A stretch of DNA of 64,000 nucleotides, taken from contig CM001633.1 of NCBI GenBank assembly GCA_000309945.1, positions 2,940,199-3,004,198 of the forward strand, given 5' to 3'. The notes beneath the pieces are model-generated. The model was not told where the DNA came from. It saw only the letters and a program-made list of their open reading frames with translations, and made no database searches. This document shows, one piece after another, positions 1-8,023 of this stretch. Each line of letters starts with the position of its first letter. Positions within the stretch are counted from its first letter, which is position 1. Position numbers and translations under genes: made by a program. Source of the stretch: Leptolyngbyaceae cyanobacterium JSC-12 (GTDB taxonomy: Bacteria; Cyanobacteriota; Cyanobacteriia; Leptolyngbyales; Leptolyngbyaceae).

Positions 1-460
1 CTCCTCGCACACGACCGTTAAAGCGTCGCCCATCTTGCAGAATCACAGTGACGTTATCTGCTCCTTCCACCACGTGGGCATTGGTAAAGATGCGTCCATT
101 CGGAGAAACAATGAATCCAGACCCGGTACCTCGCTGGACTCGTTCTTGAGGAGCAGAACCACCACCAAATAGGTCAAATCCCAGATCACCAAAGGGTTGA
201 TCCACCACTCGGCTGGCATTAATTCGGACAACGGCTGGAGCAGCATCTTTGACAATCTGTGCAACAAAATCGGGGCTACCTGGAGCCAGCGAGAGAGAAG
301 AATTATCTGGCGATCGCACTGGCTGTTCTGGTTGAGCCGAAACAGATTGCTCTCTGGTTGGATTACGTTCCAAAATTGCTTGACATCCAGCACCACCCAC
401 ACTGACCAACAACATCAGATAAATCGGAAGGTGTTTCAATAAATATTTCGTCAGATCCAT
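1..460 (-). CDS. HtrA/Deg-family serine protease, N-terminal part (runs off left edge)
   Basis: Reading the minus strand from an ATG at 460 gives 153 codons that continue past the window edge. The product starts with a hydrophobic signal segment followed by a Cys near residue 26, then a Ser/Gln/Pro-rich linker. It then reads [30 protein letters not shown] and [10 protein letters not shown]. This is the start of the trypsin-like domain of HhoA/HhoB/HtrA proteases, and the His of TNAHVV is the first catalytic-triad residue. The Asp and Ser of the triad and the PDZ domain would lie outside the window. The family degrades or refolds damaged proteins in the periplasm or thylakoid lumen. The Cys in GGAGC could be a lipoprotein site, but the lipobox is weak. 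Which of the three cyanobacterial Deg paralogues this is cannot be told from the fragment. Confidence 0.9.
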   Translation of the reverse strand, partial: MDLTKYLLKHLPIYLMLLVSVGGAGCQAILERNPTREQSVSAQPEQPVRSPDNSSLSLAPGSPDFVAQIVKDAAPAVVRINASRVVDQPFGDLGFDLFGGGSAPQERVQRGTGSGFIVSPNGRIFTNAHVVEGADNVTVILQDGRRFNGRVRG

Positions 461-698
461 GGTTCAATACGGGCGAGCCAAAACATACATCTACAGCAAT
501 CCTAAATGATCTGTTATTAAATCGTTTACGCTTTTCAACAGCCCTACAAAATAAAGAGCCTTGTCAAGGACAAGACCCTCTCTAGCTCTCTAAATTGAGC
601 CACTCAACCCATTTAGATCAGGATTTTAACCACTGAAGATGCACTCAGCTAATGTGAGAAACATCCCAAACTTTGACCGACCCACAAAACGCTGATCA

Positions 699-851
699 TC
701 AATAATCGGTAGAATGGTCTTTCTTATGAAAGTCGCCATCAAAGGGTTGAACGCCCGTATTGGGATATTTATCATCACTCACTGAGAAAATACGAGAGAC
801 AGCCCCCGAAACAAACTGAATGACATCATCAATGACTTTGGGAATACTCAT
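699..851 (-). CDS. small hypothetical protein, 50 residues
   Basis: The open frame extends upstream to 926, but the ATG at 851 is preceded by a strong ribosome site (GGAGGAAGG, 4 bases before the ATG), so the 50-residue form is chosen. The product has an amphipathic N-terminus (IPKVIDDVIQFVSGAVSRIF) and an acidic tail (SDDKYPNTGVQPFDGDFHKKD). There is no signal peptide or clear membrane span. The DDxYPxTGVQPFxGD stretch resembles short conserved cyanobacterial proteins of unknown function, but I cannot name a family. It stands alone between the protease gene and a non-coding stretch. The strong Shine-Dalgarno sequence is the main reason to believe it. Confidence 0.55.
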   Translation of the reverse strand: MSIPKVIDDVIQFVSGAVSRIFSVSDDKYPNTGVQPFDGDFHKKDHSTDY

Positions 852-1257
852 AAACCCTTCCTCCAGAATGGCTGTTAATTGAAGTTTTCGTAGGGACAAA
901 GACGTTGCGATTTGAGTGAACTTCAATGCCGATAGCCTTACACTTCTATTATGCCAATTTCCCTCTTCGAGTTGGGATTCCGAAGCAATTATTCAAACCA
1001 ATTGTTGTATTGTTTGATGCTTCTTTATCTGATGTAACTCGCATCAAATCTGCCTGTTTCTCTAAAAGCTGCTGTCCATCAGAAATAGAGACCCAAAAAA
1101 GCGACGCAAATCACTTTTTTCTTAATAATCCCCCCTGCATTGGTTCATGCAATGTTGCAATTACATATATTTCTTAAAGTTAGACTCATCTTACTCCCTC
1201 ACTTTTGTCAGGACTTTAACCTCTCAATGTGAATTCGTTTCACGCTTCGGGTGTAGT
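852..1257. other. intergenic region without a convincing gene
   Basis: AT-rich sequence between the small minus-strand gene and the direct-repeat pair. The short open frames here have no ribosome site and no recognisable protein pattern. No RNA gene was recognised. Confidence 0.5.
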
Positions 1258-1366
1258 GTTGCGAGAATCCTTGCAAGCGATAAATCGTGGAGGCCGTTAT
1301 CCGTGGTGGGTGGAGATGGCGGATTGGGTGTTGCGAGAATCCTTGCAAGCGATAAATCGTGGAGGC
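1258..1366. repeat. two 37-bp direct repeats separated by 35 bp (CRISPR-like pair)
   Basis: A 37-base unit beginning GTTGCGAGAATCC and ending AATCGTGGAGGC occurs at 1258-1294 and again, identical, at 1330-1366. Identity extends two bases further left, giving 39 bp. The intervening 35 bases (1295-1329) are unrelated to the repeat. Repeat and spacer lengths are both in the normal CRISPR range, and the unit contains a short internal palindrome (CTTGCAAG). There are only two copies and no cas gene in the window, so it could equally be a dispersed genomic repeat or a local duplication. Confidence 0.6.
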
Positions 1367-1417
1367 AGATATTAGCAAACGAGGATATTTTAATAAGTTA
1401 AACTATAAGTCGTCTAA

Positions 1418-1439
1418 GGCAAAGAGATGTCTCTCTGCC
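1418..1439. promoter_or_regulatory. 22-bp imperfect palindrome upstream of the NAD cluster
   Basis: The arms GGCAAAGAGA and TCTCTCTGCC match at 9 of 10 positions around a TG centre. It lies about 125 bp before pncB and about 70 bp before the proposed promoter. Because the operon encodes its own NrtR repressor, this is a candidate operator. The distance from the promoter is large, however, and a second inverted repeat (AGCCTT...AAGGCT, 1443-1470) follows, so a terminator or other structured element is also possible. Confidence 0.35.
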
Positions 1440-1510
1440 AAAAGCCTTTTAGAAAAGCGCTTCCAAGGCTGATATCTAATCAGACATGCCAGGAACCCTT
1501 GAAAAACTCT

Positions 1511-1539
1511 TTCCCAATTATGGTTTTTCTTACTATAAT
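1511..1539 (+). promoter_or_regulatory. putative sigma70-type promoter of the pncB cluster
   Basis: A perfect TATAAT lies at 1534-1539, with TTCCCA at 1511-1516 spaced 17 bp from it. It is 26 bp upstream of the pncB ATG, so the transcript leader would be short. The -35 box matches consensus at only 4 of 6 positions. Confidence 0.45.
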
Positions 1540-1565
1540 TAGGGAGATGTGTCCTGCCACTCAAC

Positions 1566-2960
1566 ATGAGTTCTCTAACCGCTAATGTAGTGCGATCGCC
1601 CGATTTGGCAAATCAATCGCTCGTCGTCACCCCAGCCGATCTCAGCCTCTTGACCGATCTGTATCAGCTTACGATGACTGCCTGCTATGTAGGTGAACAG
1701 CTTGAGGAGCGTGTTGCCAGTTTTGAGCTGTTTGCCCGCCGTTTGCCACCAGGCTTTGGCTATTTGATCGCAATGGGGTTGGCGCAAGCATTGGATTATT
1801 TGGAAAATTTGCACTTTAGCGCTGCCCAGCTAGCGCAGTTGCAGGCAACCGGAATTTTTGCTCATGCTCCCAACGCATTCTGGTCGTTGCTAGCAGAAGG
1901 GCGATTTACTGGAGACGTGTGGGCGGTTCCAGAAGGCACAGCGCTGTTTGCGAATGAGCCGCTGTTGCGGATAGAAGCACCGCTATGGCAGGCACAACTG
2001 GTGGAAACTTACTTGCTGAATACCCTGAACTATCAAACATTAATTGCTACACGGGCGGCCCGGCTACGAGATGTGGCAGGTGCAGAGGCAACCCTGCTGG
2101 AATTTGGCACTCGGCGAGCATTTAGTCCGCAGGCATCGGTATGGGCAGCACGGGCAGCGCTGGCAGCAGGTATGAACGCAACCTCTAACGTATTGGCGGC
2201 GCTGCAACTGGGGCAAAAACCTGCCGGAACAATGGCTCATTCGCTGGTGATGGCGCTGGCAGCCATAGAAGGTGATGAAGCCCAGGCCTTCACTGCGTTT
2301 CATCGCTATTTTCCAGGTGCACCATTGCTGATTGACACCTACGACGTGGTGGCAGCGGCGAAAGCATTGGCTGAAAAGCTAGAACATGGAGAGTTAGAAC
2401 TGGCAGGAGTGCGGTTGGATTCTGGTGATTTGCTGTCATTATCCCAACAAGTCAGGCAACTGCTGCCAGGTGTACCGATTTTTGCCAGTGGCGATTTGGA
2501 TGAATATCGCATTGCTGAGTTAAGAGCAGCGGGTGCTTGTATCGATGGGTACGGATTGGGAACGCAACTGGTGACGGGGACACCTGTGAACGGAGTATAT
2601 AAACTGGTTGAAATTGATGGTATTCCAGTCATGAAAGAGTCAACCGGAAAGCTGACCTATCCAGGACGTAAGCAGGTGTTTCGCCGCTATGAAGATAGAG
2701 TGGCAGTGGGCGATCGCCTGGGGCTGATGTCCGTGGATGATGTTTCTACGGACGAGCAACCGTTATTGCAGTGTGTAATGCGGCATGGTCAGCGAGTCAA
2801 CCCACCGGAATCACTAGAGGCGATCGCTCAACGAACCGCACAGTCTGTCGCCAGTCTCCCTACAGCAACTCGCGCGATCAAGAATCCAGTTTCACTATCA
2901 GTTCAGGTGTCTTCCGAACTGAAGGCACTGGTTGAACACACCAAGCGGAGGATACAGTAG
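1566..2960 (+). CDS. pncB: nicotinate phosphoribosyltransferase
   Basis: The 464-residue product begins its family match with LSLLTDLYQLTMTACYV, the characteristic start of the PncB/NAPRTase fold. It continues with FELFARRLPPGFGYLIAMGL, the conserved EFGTRRAFSP region, GTMAHSLVMAL, DTYDV and a VRLDSGDLLSLS phosphate-binding segment. The enzyme joins nicotinate to PRPP to make nicotinate mononucleotide, the entry step of the Preiss-Handler salvage route. Length is normal for the family. The TAG stop shares one base with the GTG start of the next gene, implying translational coupling. It is the first gene of a four-gene NAD cluster. A NAMPT-type substrate preference cannot be wholly excluded from sequence alone. 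Confidence 0.93.
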   Translation: MSSLTANVVRSPDLANQSLVVTPADLSLLTDLYQLTMTACYVGEQLEERVASFELFARRLPPGFGYLIAMGLAQALDYLENLHFSAAQLAQLQATGIFAHAPNAFWSLLAEGRFTGDVWAVPEGTALFANEPLLRIEAPLWQAQLVETYLLNTLNYQTLIATRAARLRDVAGAEATLLEFGTRRAFSPQASVWAARAALAAGMNATSNVLAALQLGQKPAGTMAHSLVMALAAIEGDEAQAFTAFHRYFPGAPLLIDTYDVVAAAKALAEKLEHGELELAGVRLDSGDLLSLSQQVRQLLPGVPIFASGDLDEYRIAELRAAGACIDGYGLGTQLVTGTPVNGVYKLVEIDGIPVMKESTGKLTYPGRKQVFRRYEDRVAVGDRLGLMSVDDVSTDEQPLLQCVMRHGQRVNPPESLEAIAQRTAQSVASLPTATRAIKNPVSLSVQVSSELKALVEHTKRRIQ

Positions 2961-3586
2961 TGAACAGATGGCAGAAGACAATTCCACGACTCAACATTGC
3001 TCTGTTTGGAACTAGTGCTGATCCGCCAACTATCGGGCATCAAATCATCATTGCCTGGTTAGCTCAACGGTTTGATTGGGTAGCAGTCTGGGCAGCAGAC
3101 AATCCATTCAAAGGGCATCAAACTCCGCTGGATCACCGCATGACGATGCTGGGCTTGATGATTCAAGATCTTGATCCGCCTCGTCACAATGTGCATCTAC
3201 ATCCAGAATTAAGCCAGTCTCGCACGATTCACACATTGGAGATTGCTAAGCAACGCTGGAAAAATGCTGACTTTACGCTGGTCATCGGGTCGGATCTGGT
3301 AACACAGTTACCGAACTGGTATCGGATTGAGGAACTGTTACAAGAGGTCGATCTCCTCATTGTGCCAAGACCGGGCTATCCTTTGAGTGAGCCTTCTCTG
3401 GGGGAATTGAGGCATCGAGGAGCCAGAGTGGCGATCGCAGACTTAACCTGTCCAGATACCTCCTCCACTGCCTATCGAGCGCAAGGAAAAACCGACGGGT
3501 TAACGCCTCCCATCGAAGACTATATCCACCGGGAGCACCTATACGTATGCCAGGACGCGCCCAGAGAAAAGCAGCCAAGTCACTGA
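2960..3586 (+). CDS. nadD: nicotinate-nucleotide adenylyltransferase
   Basis: The 208-residue product belongs to the nucleotidyltransferase superfamily. GTSADPPTIGHQ near residue 17 carries the (T/H)xGH signature. SSTAYR near residue 173 is the second nucleotide-binding motif, and the C-terminal PIEDYIHREHLY is typical of NadD. It adenylates nicotinate mononucleotide to deamido-NAD, the step between PncB and NadE. The GTG at 2960 is chosen because it overlaps the pncB stop and has GGAGG at 2947-2951. The first glycine motif reads GTSADPP rather than the usual GGTFDPxH, a variant I associate with cyanobacterial members. The 3' end overlaps the next gene by 40 bases in another frame. Confidence 0.88.
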   Translation: MNRWQKTIPRLNIALFGTSADPPTIGHQIIIAWLAQRFDWVAVWAADNPFKGHQTPLDHRMTMLGLMIQDLDPPRHNVHLHPELSQSRTIHTLEIAKQRWKNADFTLVIGSDLVTQLPNWYRIEELLQEVDLLIVPRPGYPLSEPSLGELRHRGARVAIADLTCPDTSSTAYRAQGKTDGLTPPIEDYIHREHLYVCQDAPREKQPSH

Positions 3587-4293
3587 ACCACATACCGCTT
3601 GCCGACTTCAAAGTGGGGGTCGATAACGTGATTTTCTCCGTCGATACTGATCAAAATCGGCTGCTGGTACTGCTCGTAATGCGGCAAGAAGACCCCTTTT
3701 TGGGGCAATGGAGTTTGCCTGGAACATTAGTGCGCCGAGGTGAATCCCTGGAGGATGCGGCTTATCGCATCCTGGCAGAAAAAATTCGTGCCCGGAACCT
3801 CTATTTGGAGCAGTTATATACCTTTGGCGGTCCAAACCGTGACCCACGAGAAGCTCCGGATAGTTATGGCGATCGCTACCTATCTGTCAGCTATTTTGCG
3901 CTGGTGCGCTATGCCGAAGCCGAACTAATTGCCGATCGCGTCAGTGGCATTGCCTGGTATCCACTAGATCAAGTCCCGGTTCTCGCCTTTGACCACAAAC
4001 AAATTTTGGAATATGGGCATCGTCGCCTACGAAACAAGCTGGAATACAGTCCTGTCGCCTTTGAAGTGTTGCCAGAGTTGTTCACGCTGAGTGACCTTTA
4101 CCAGCTTTACACCACTGTTTTAGGCGACAACTTTTCTGACTATTCCAATTTCCGCTCTCGCCTGCTGAAGCTGGGCTTTTTAGAAGATACCGGGGTGAAA
4201 GTCTCCCGTGGAGCTGGACGACCTGCCAGCCTTTACCGCTTTGATGCCGAGGCATTTGCGCCTCACAAAGACAAACCAATGGTGTTCATTTGA
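3547..4293 (+). CDS. nrtR: NrtR-type Nudix-related transcriptional regulator of NAD synthesis
   Basis: The 248-residue product has an N-terminal Nudix fold (residues about 18-150: VGVDNVIFSVD, LLVLLVMRQEDPFLGQWSLPG) and a C-terminal winged helix (about 165-248) ending in GRPASLYRFDAEAF, which is characteristic of NrtR. The Nudix box is degenerate: RGESLEDAAYRILAEKI lacks the REUxEE glutamates, consistent with a sensor domain rather than a hydrolase. NrtR proteins repress NAD genes and bind ADP-ribose-type effectors. Lying inside the pncB-nadD-nadE cluster fits local autoregulation. The ATG at 3547 lies inside nadD; no later ATG would preserve the Nudix domain. An active ADP-ribose pyrophosphatase is the alternative but is unlikely given the motif. 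Confidence 0.85.
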   Translation: MPGRAQRKAAKSLNHIPLADFKVGVDNVIFSVDTDQNRLLVLLVMRQEDPFLGQWSLPGTLVRRGESLEDAAYRILAEKIRARNLYLEQLYTFGGPNRDPREAPDSYGDRYLSVSYFALVRYAEAELIADRVSGIAWYPLDQVPVLAFDHKQILEYGHRRLRNKLEYSPVAFEVLPELFTLSDLYQLYTTVLGDNFSDYSNFRSRLLKLGFLEDTGVKVSRGAGRPASLYRFDAEAFAPHKDKPMVFI

Positions 4294-4296
4294 TTT

Positions 4297-6015
4297 ATGA
4301 AAATTGCGATCGCCCAGCTTAATCCCATCATTGGAGACCTTTTCGGGAACGCCCAGCAAATTTTAGCCGCTGCTCAAACTGCTGCTGCCCAAGGTGCCAA
4401 CTTATTTCTCACACCGGAATTGTCACTCTGTGGCTATCCACCCCGCGACCTGTTGATGCATCCCGATTTTGTGGAAGCAATGGGGCAGGCTTTAGAACAA
4501 CTTGCGATCGCTCTTCCCCCTCAACTGATAGCATTCGTTGGAGTCGTTACCATCAATCCCCATGCAGGCATCACAGGCGGCAAACCCCTGTTTAACAGCA
4601 GCGCCCTCCTTGTGCACGGGCAAATTCAGCAGATTTTCCATAAACGCCTCCTCCCCACCTATGACGTGTTCGACGAAGACCGCTACTTTGAACCCGGTGC
4701 AAAGCCAAATCATTTCGTGTTTTCTTCCTCTCTCCACATCGGCGTAACTATCTGCGAAGACTTATGGAACGACGAGGAATTTTGGGGCAAGCGGACTTAT
4801 GACATTAATCCCATTGCTGATTTGGCACAGGTTGGGGTCAATCTCACGATTAATCTGTCGGCATCACCGTTTACAGTGGGCAAGCAGGCATTGCGCGAAG
4901 CCATGTTGAAACACGCGGCAACCCGATTTAATCAGCCTGTGATTTACGTGAATCAAGTAGGCGGCAACGACGACCTGATTTTTGACGGCAATAGTGTGGC
5001 ATTTAACCGTCGGGGAGAAATAGTTTGTCGTGCCCGTGCCTTTGAAACCGATTTGCTACTGCTGGACTATAACGAAGAGCAACAAGACCTGGTAGCAACG
5101 CCCAATGCGATTACACCATTACCCGAAAATGAGGATGCCGAAATTTGGAGAGCATTGGTACTGGGAGTCAAGGATTATGCTCGCAAGTGTGGCTTTAGCA
5201 AAGCCGTGATTGGGTTGAGTGGCGGGATTGATTCGGCACTGGTGGCAGCGATCGCCACTGCTGCCCTTGGTCAAGACAACGTATTAGGCGTATTGATGCC
5301 ATCTCCCTACAGTTCTGATCACTCGATGAAAGATGCACTCCAGCTTGCCGAAAACCTGGGCATCCCCACCCAAACTCTGCCCATCAGCAAATTGATGCAA
5401 AGCTACGACGATACCTTAGAAAAACTGTTTGCCAATACAGAATTTGGATTAGCTGAAGAAAACATCCAGTCGCGGATTCGGGGCAACCTGCTGATGGCAA
5501 TCTCCAATAAGTTCGGGTATCTATTACTTTCCACAGGCAACAAATCTGAAATGGCAGTAGGCTACTGCACCCTCTACGGCGACATGAACGGAGGGCTGGC
5601 TGTCATTGCCGATGTGCCCAAAACGCGAGTCTACTCAATTTGCAACTGGCTAAACCAAACTAGGCGATCGCACACCCATCTCCCATCTCCCATCATCCCT
5701 CCCAACATCCTGACCAAAGCCCCTAGTGCTGAACTCAAACCAGGTCAGGTAGATCAAGACTCGCTGCCACCTTACGAAGTCCTGGATGATATTCTGGTGC
5801 GACTGATCCATAATCATCAGACCCCTGATCAGATTGTGGCAGCAGGACACGATTCAGCCGTGGTAAATCGCGTCGTTCAGTTAGTGTCGCGGGCAGAATT
5901 CAAGCGTCGGCAGGCTCCCCCTGTACTAAAAGTTACTGATCGCGCCTTTGGGGTAGGCTGGCGGATGCCGATCGCCAATCGCTGGCTATCCAAAACGACT
6001 TCGGTTAACCATTGA
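4297..6015 (+). CDS. nadE: glutamine-dependent NAD+ synthetase
   Basis: This 572-residue two-domain enzyme has an N-terminal nitrilase-type glutaminase (residues 1 to about 270) with the triad visible as Glu in FLTPELSLCGY, Lys in FHKRLLPTYDVF and Cys in VTICEDLWND. The C-terminal NAD synthase domain carries the ATP PP-loop LSGGIDSALV near residue 307 and STGNKSEMAVGYCTLYGD. It amidates deamido-NAD to NAD using glutamine-derived ammonia, completing the pathway begun by pncB and nadD. It starts 3 bases after the nrtR stop. One oddity is a short Pro/His/Ser-rich insertion near residue 460, caused by heptamer repeats (5675-5695) placed between conserved blocks. Confidence 0.95.
   Translation: MKIAIAQLNPIIGDLFGNAQQILAAAQTAAAQGANLFLTPELSLCGYPPRDLLMHPDFVEAMGQALEQLAIALPPQLIAFVGVVTINPHAGITGGKPLFNSSALLVHGQIQQIFHKRLLPTYDVFDEDRYFEPGAKPNHFVFSSSLHIGVTICEDLWNDEEFWGKRTYDINPIADLAQVGVNLTINLSASPFTVGKQALREAMLKHAATRFNQPVIYVNQVGGNDDLIFDGNSVAFNRRGEIVCRARAFETDLLLLDYNEEQQDLVATPNAITPLPENEDAEIWRALVLGVKDYARKCGFSKAVIGLSGGIDSALVAAIATAALGQDNVLGVLMPSPYSSDHSMKDALQLAENLGIPTQTLPISKLMQSYDDTLEKLFANTEFGLAEENIQSRIRGNLLMAISNKFGYLLLSTGNKSEMAVGYCTLYGDMNGGLAVIADVPKTRVYSICNWLNQTRRSHTHLPSPIIPPNILTKAPSAELKPGQVDQDSLPPYEVLDDILVRLIHNHQTPDQIVAAGHDSAVVNRVVQLVSRAEFKRRQAPPVLKVTDRAFGVGWRMPIANRWLSKTTSVNH
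5675..5695. repeat. three tandem heptamers inside nadE (STRR-like)
   Basis: CCCATCT, CCCATCT and CCCATCA lie head to tail in the nadE coding region. Period 7 and exactly 21 bp keep the reading frame. This is the format of cyanobacterial short tandemly repeated repetitive (STRR) sequences, which are usually intergenic. Confidence 0.8.
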
Positions 6016-6098
6016 AATGAGATTGAGCACCCCTGTCTCTCTAACAATTCAATAGGCATCCTTCTTAATGCCAAATCCCCGATTCAGTTTAGGAATTG

Positions 6099-6155
6099 CT
6101 CATGAAGCTTGGTATCTTTCTCATGAAGCTTGTTATCTTTTAAGTAACAAAGCTT
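6099..6155. repeat. 21-bp tandem repeat and overlapping hairpin before the AbrB-type gene
   Basis: A 21-base unit, starting CTCATGAAGCTT and ending TATCTTT, occurs at 6099-6119 and 6120-6140 with one mismatch. The second copy also starts an inverted repeat: AAGCTTGTTA (6126-6135) against TAACAAAGCTT (6145-6155). It lies 22 bp before the next start codon, so it could act in the 5' leader. There is no T-run, so it is a poor intrinsic terminator. Confidence 0.6.
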
Positions 6156-6176
6156 TACTTCATCATCACATTCCCA

Positions 6177-7370
6177 ATGAGCCAAGCTGCACCGCGTCCC
6201 GCCATCAGGATAACTCCTTCATTGATGCCTTTCCTGATGATCTTCTTAGAATTGTTATTGGCAGCAGTAATTGGCTTCTGCTTGTTGTTGCTTGGCTCGG
6301 ATGGCACCTCCTGGATTTTGGGAGGCATCGCAGCTGGTGCGATCGCTTTCGTCGTTGGTCGCTTCTATTTCAATCTTGAATCGAAGCCCAATCGTACCGC
6401 TCGCAAAATTGGGCAATTGCTGGTTGGGCTAACAGTAGGGTTCTCAGTGCAACACAGCAATTGGTTGGGACTATCAGCAGATCTCCCATTATTCATCTTG
6501 CTAACAGGATGTTTGCTGCTTGGGGGAGCGACTGTTGCCTTCATCTATGCCAGGGTAGAGCGAACAGATTTGCTCACGGGTCTCCTGGCAACAACTCCTG
6601 GCAACATTGGTGTAATGGCTAGCATCGCGGCTGACTATGGCAGTAATCCTGCCCTGGTTTCGCTAGTGCAACTGATGCGCTTTACCGCTGTGACTTTTGC
6701 TATTCCTTTTCTCTCCAATATCTCCCATCCCAATGATGCCTGGGCGACGCTCTATGGTCTAGCTCACCATGCCATTGACACAGATGCCTGGTATTTGTTC
6801 TGGTTAGGATCAGTGCTGACGCTGGCTGGGATTAGCGTCAAACTGGGTGCAAACCTGCGAATTCCAGTTCCCGGTTTGATGTGTCCATTAGCGATTGGGA
6901 TTGGGTTTAATGCATTGTTTAATGCTGTCCCATTTTTCCCAGTCGTTGATTTCAATCCGCCAACGTTATTGAATGTGCTGGGTCAAATTTTGCTGGGCAT
7001 CACTATTGGGGAGTATTGGGGAATGAATCCTCATCTAGGGAAGTGGACGATCGCCCGTGCCACGATTCCAGCCACCTTAACGCTCCTTGTTGGTTTGAGC
7101 ATTGCGGGTATTGCCAAATGGCTAACCGCATGGGACTGGCTCACTTGCATATTGGTGACGGCTCCAGGTGGGTCTCCTGAAATGATCTGGATTGCCCTGA
7201 CACTAAATCAAAATGTGGAAGTGGTGACGGCTGGTCACTTAGTGCGGCTGATTGCGATTAACGCTTTGCTGCCAGTGATGATTTCAGCAGCGGGCTATGT
7301 GCAGCGATCGCCGCATTTGCAGTCAGTTCGAAGCTGGCTGACTGCAAGCAGAAAACTTTCTGAGACATAA
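6177..7370 (+). CDS. AbrB-family (PF05145-type) polytopic membrane protein
   Basis: The 397-residue product has about ten hydrophobic spans and two internally related signatures: TTPGNIGVMASIAADYGSN in the first half and TAPGGSPEMIWIALTLNQN in the second. Duplicated PGG/PGN-x-x-x-M motifs of this kind mark the AbrB/ammonia-monooxygenase-like membrane family (PF05145), whose transport or regulatory function is poorly defined. It should not be confused with the AbrB DNA-binding proteins. The ATG at 6177 is the first in frame; no strong ribosome site is visible. It lies downstream of the NAD cluster but is separated by 160 bp containing a repeat and hairpin, so it is probably a separate transcript. 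Confidence 0.8.
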   Translation: MSQAAPRPAIRITPSLMPFLMIFLELLLAAVIGFCLLLLGSDGTSWILGGIAAGAIAFVVGRFYFNLESKPNRTARKIGQLLVGLTVGFSVQHSNWLGLSADLPLFILLTGCLLLGGATVAFIYARVERTDLLTGLLATTPGNIGVMASIAADYGSNPALVSLVQLMRFTAVTFAIPFLSNISHPNDAWATLYGLAHHAIDTDAWYLFWLGSVLTLAGISVKLGANLRIPVPGLMCPLAIGIGFNALFNAVPFFPVVDFNPPTLLNVLGQILLGITIGEYWGMNPHLGKWTIARATIPATLTLLVGLSIAGIAKWLTAWDWLTCILVTAPGGSPEMIWIALTLNQNVEVVTAGHLVRLIAINALLPVMISAAGYVQRSPHLQSVRSWLTASRKLSET

Positions 7371-7410
7371 TTGTGATATTGCTGAAATTGCCGACTGCTT
7401 GCCATTCTTT

Positions 7411-7998
7411 ATGAGACTTATACCCTACCAACCACTACTGCTTCGTTTGCTCCATGGTGTTAGTGCCTTACTGGTGTTTGGTGCCTGGACAACGGGTTTC
7501 CTCGTCTACGATAGTTGGGATAAGCGCTTCGGTGGATTGGGGGTGACCGTGCGCGATCGCGGCTTGATTGATATTCATGGCACCTTCGGGTTTTTCCTAT
7601 TCTTCGTCTTCATCGCCTTCGCCATCTACAGTCTTTCAACAGGACAGAAACGCCTGGTTCAACGGGAATCTCTGAGACAACTCACCCAAGTTGGCAGACC
7701 AATCTGGTGGGTCGCACTCCAGCGAGTAACGAATACTACCATGCTGGCAGCCGCAGCATTAGCAGTTGGCTCTGGCAAGTTCCAGGATGAGAACTGGTTA
7801 CCTAACGGCGAAATGAATCACATCGCCTACTTCATTCATCTATTTGCCTGGTTACTGGTGCTACTAAGCCTCGCCGCCCATGTACTGATGAGCGCGAAAG
7901 TTGGAGGGGTTCCCTTGTTACTCTCCATGACCACTCTAAAAACCCGCTCTGATGATTGGCTCGTCAAAAAATTTCAGCGATTTGTCCTTAAGAAGTAG
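7411..7998 (+). CDS. cytochrome b561/b6-like membrane protein
   Basis: The 195-residue product has four predicted membrane helices. Each has a candidate haem-ligand His: LLHGVSALL near residue 15, IDIHGTFGFF near 56, YFIHLFAW near 142 and LAAHVLMSA near 156. This resembles the cytochrome b561/b6 superfamily and suggests a two-haem electron carrier in the cytoplasmic or thylakoid membrane. The frame opens at a TTG at 7399, but the ATG at 7411 is preferred. The gene follows the AbrB-type gene by 40 bp and converges with the cysteine desulfurase gene. Its electron partners are unknown. Confidence 0.7.
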   Translation: MRLIPYQPLLLRLLHGVSALLVFGAWTTGFLVYDSWDKRFGGLGVTVRDRGLIDIHGTFGFFLFFVFIAFAIYSLSTGQKRLVQRESLRQLTQVGRPIWWVALQRVTNTTMLAAAALAVGSGKFQDENWLPNGEMNHIAYFIHLFAWLLVLLSLAAHVLMSAKVGGVPLLLSMTTLKTRSDDWLVKKFQRFVLKK

Positions 7999-8023
7999 AT
8001 AACTGAAAGCGAGAACTACCACC

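Noticed and set aside
43-402. 119-codon minus-strand frame at the left edge
   Set aside because: It is a different frame of the same strand as the true HtrA/Deg protease frame (1-460), which carries the TNAHVV catalytic motif.
1147-1401. 84-codon + strand frame with a repeated VARILASDKSW pattern
   Set aside because: The protein repeat only reflects translation of the two 37-bp DNA repeats; there is no ribosome site and no family.
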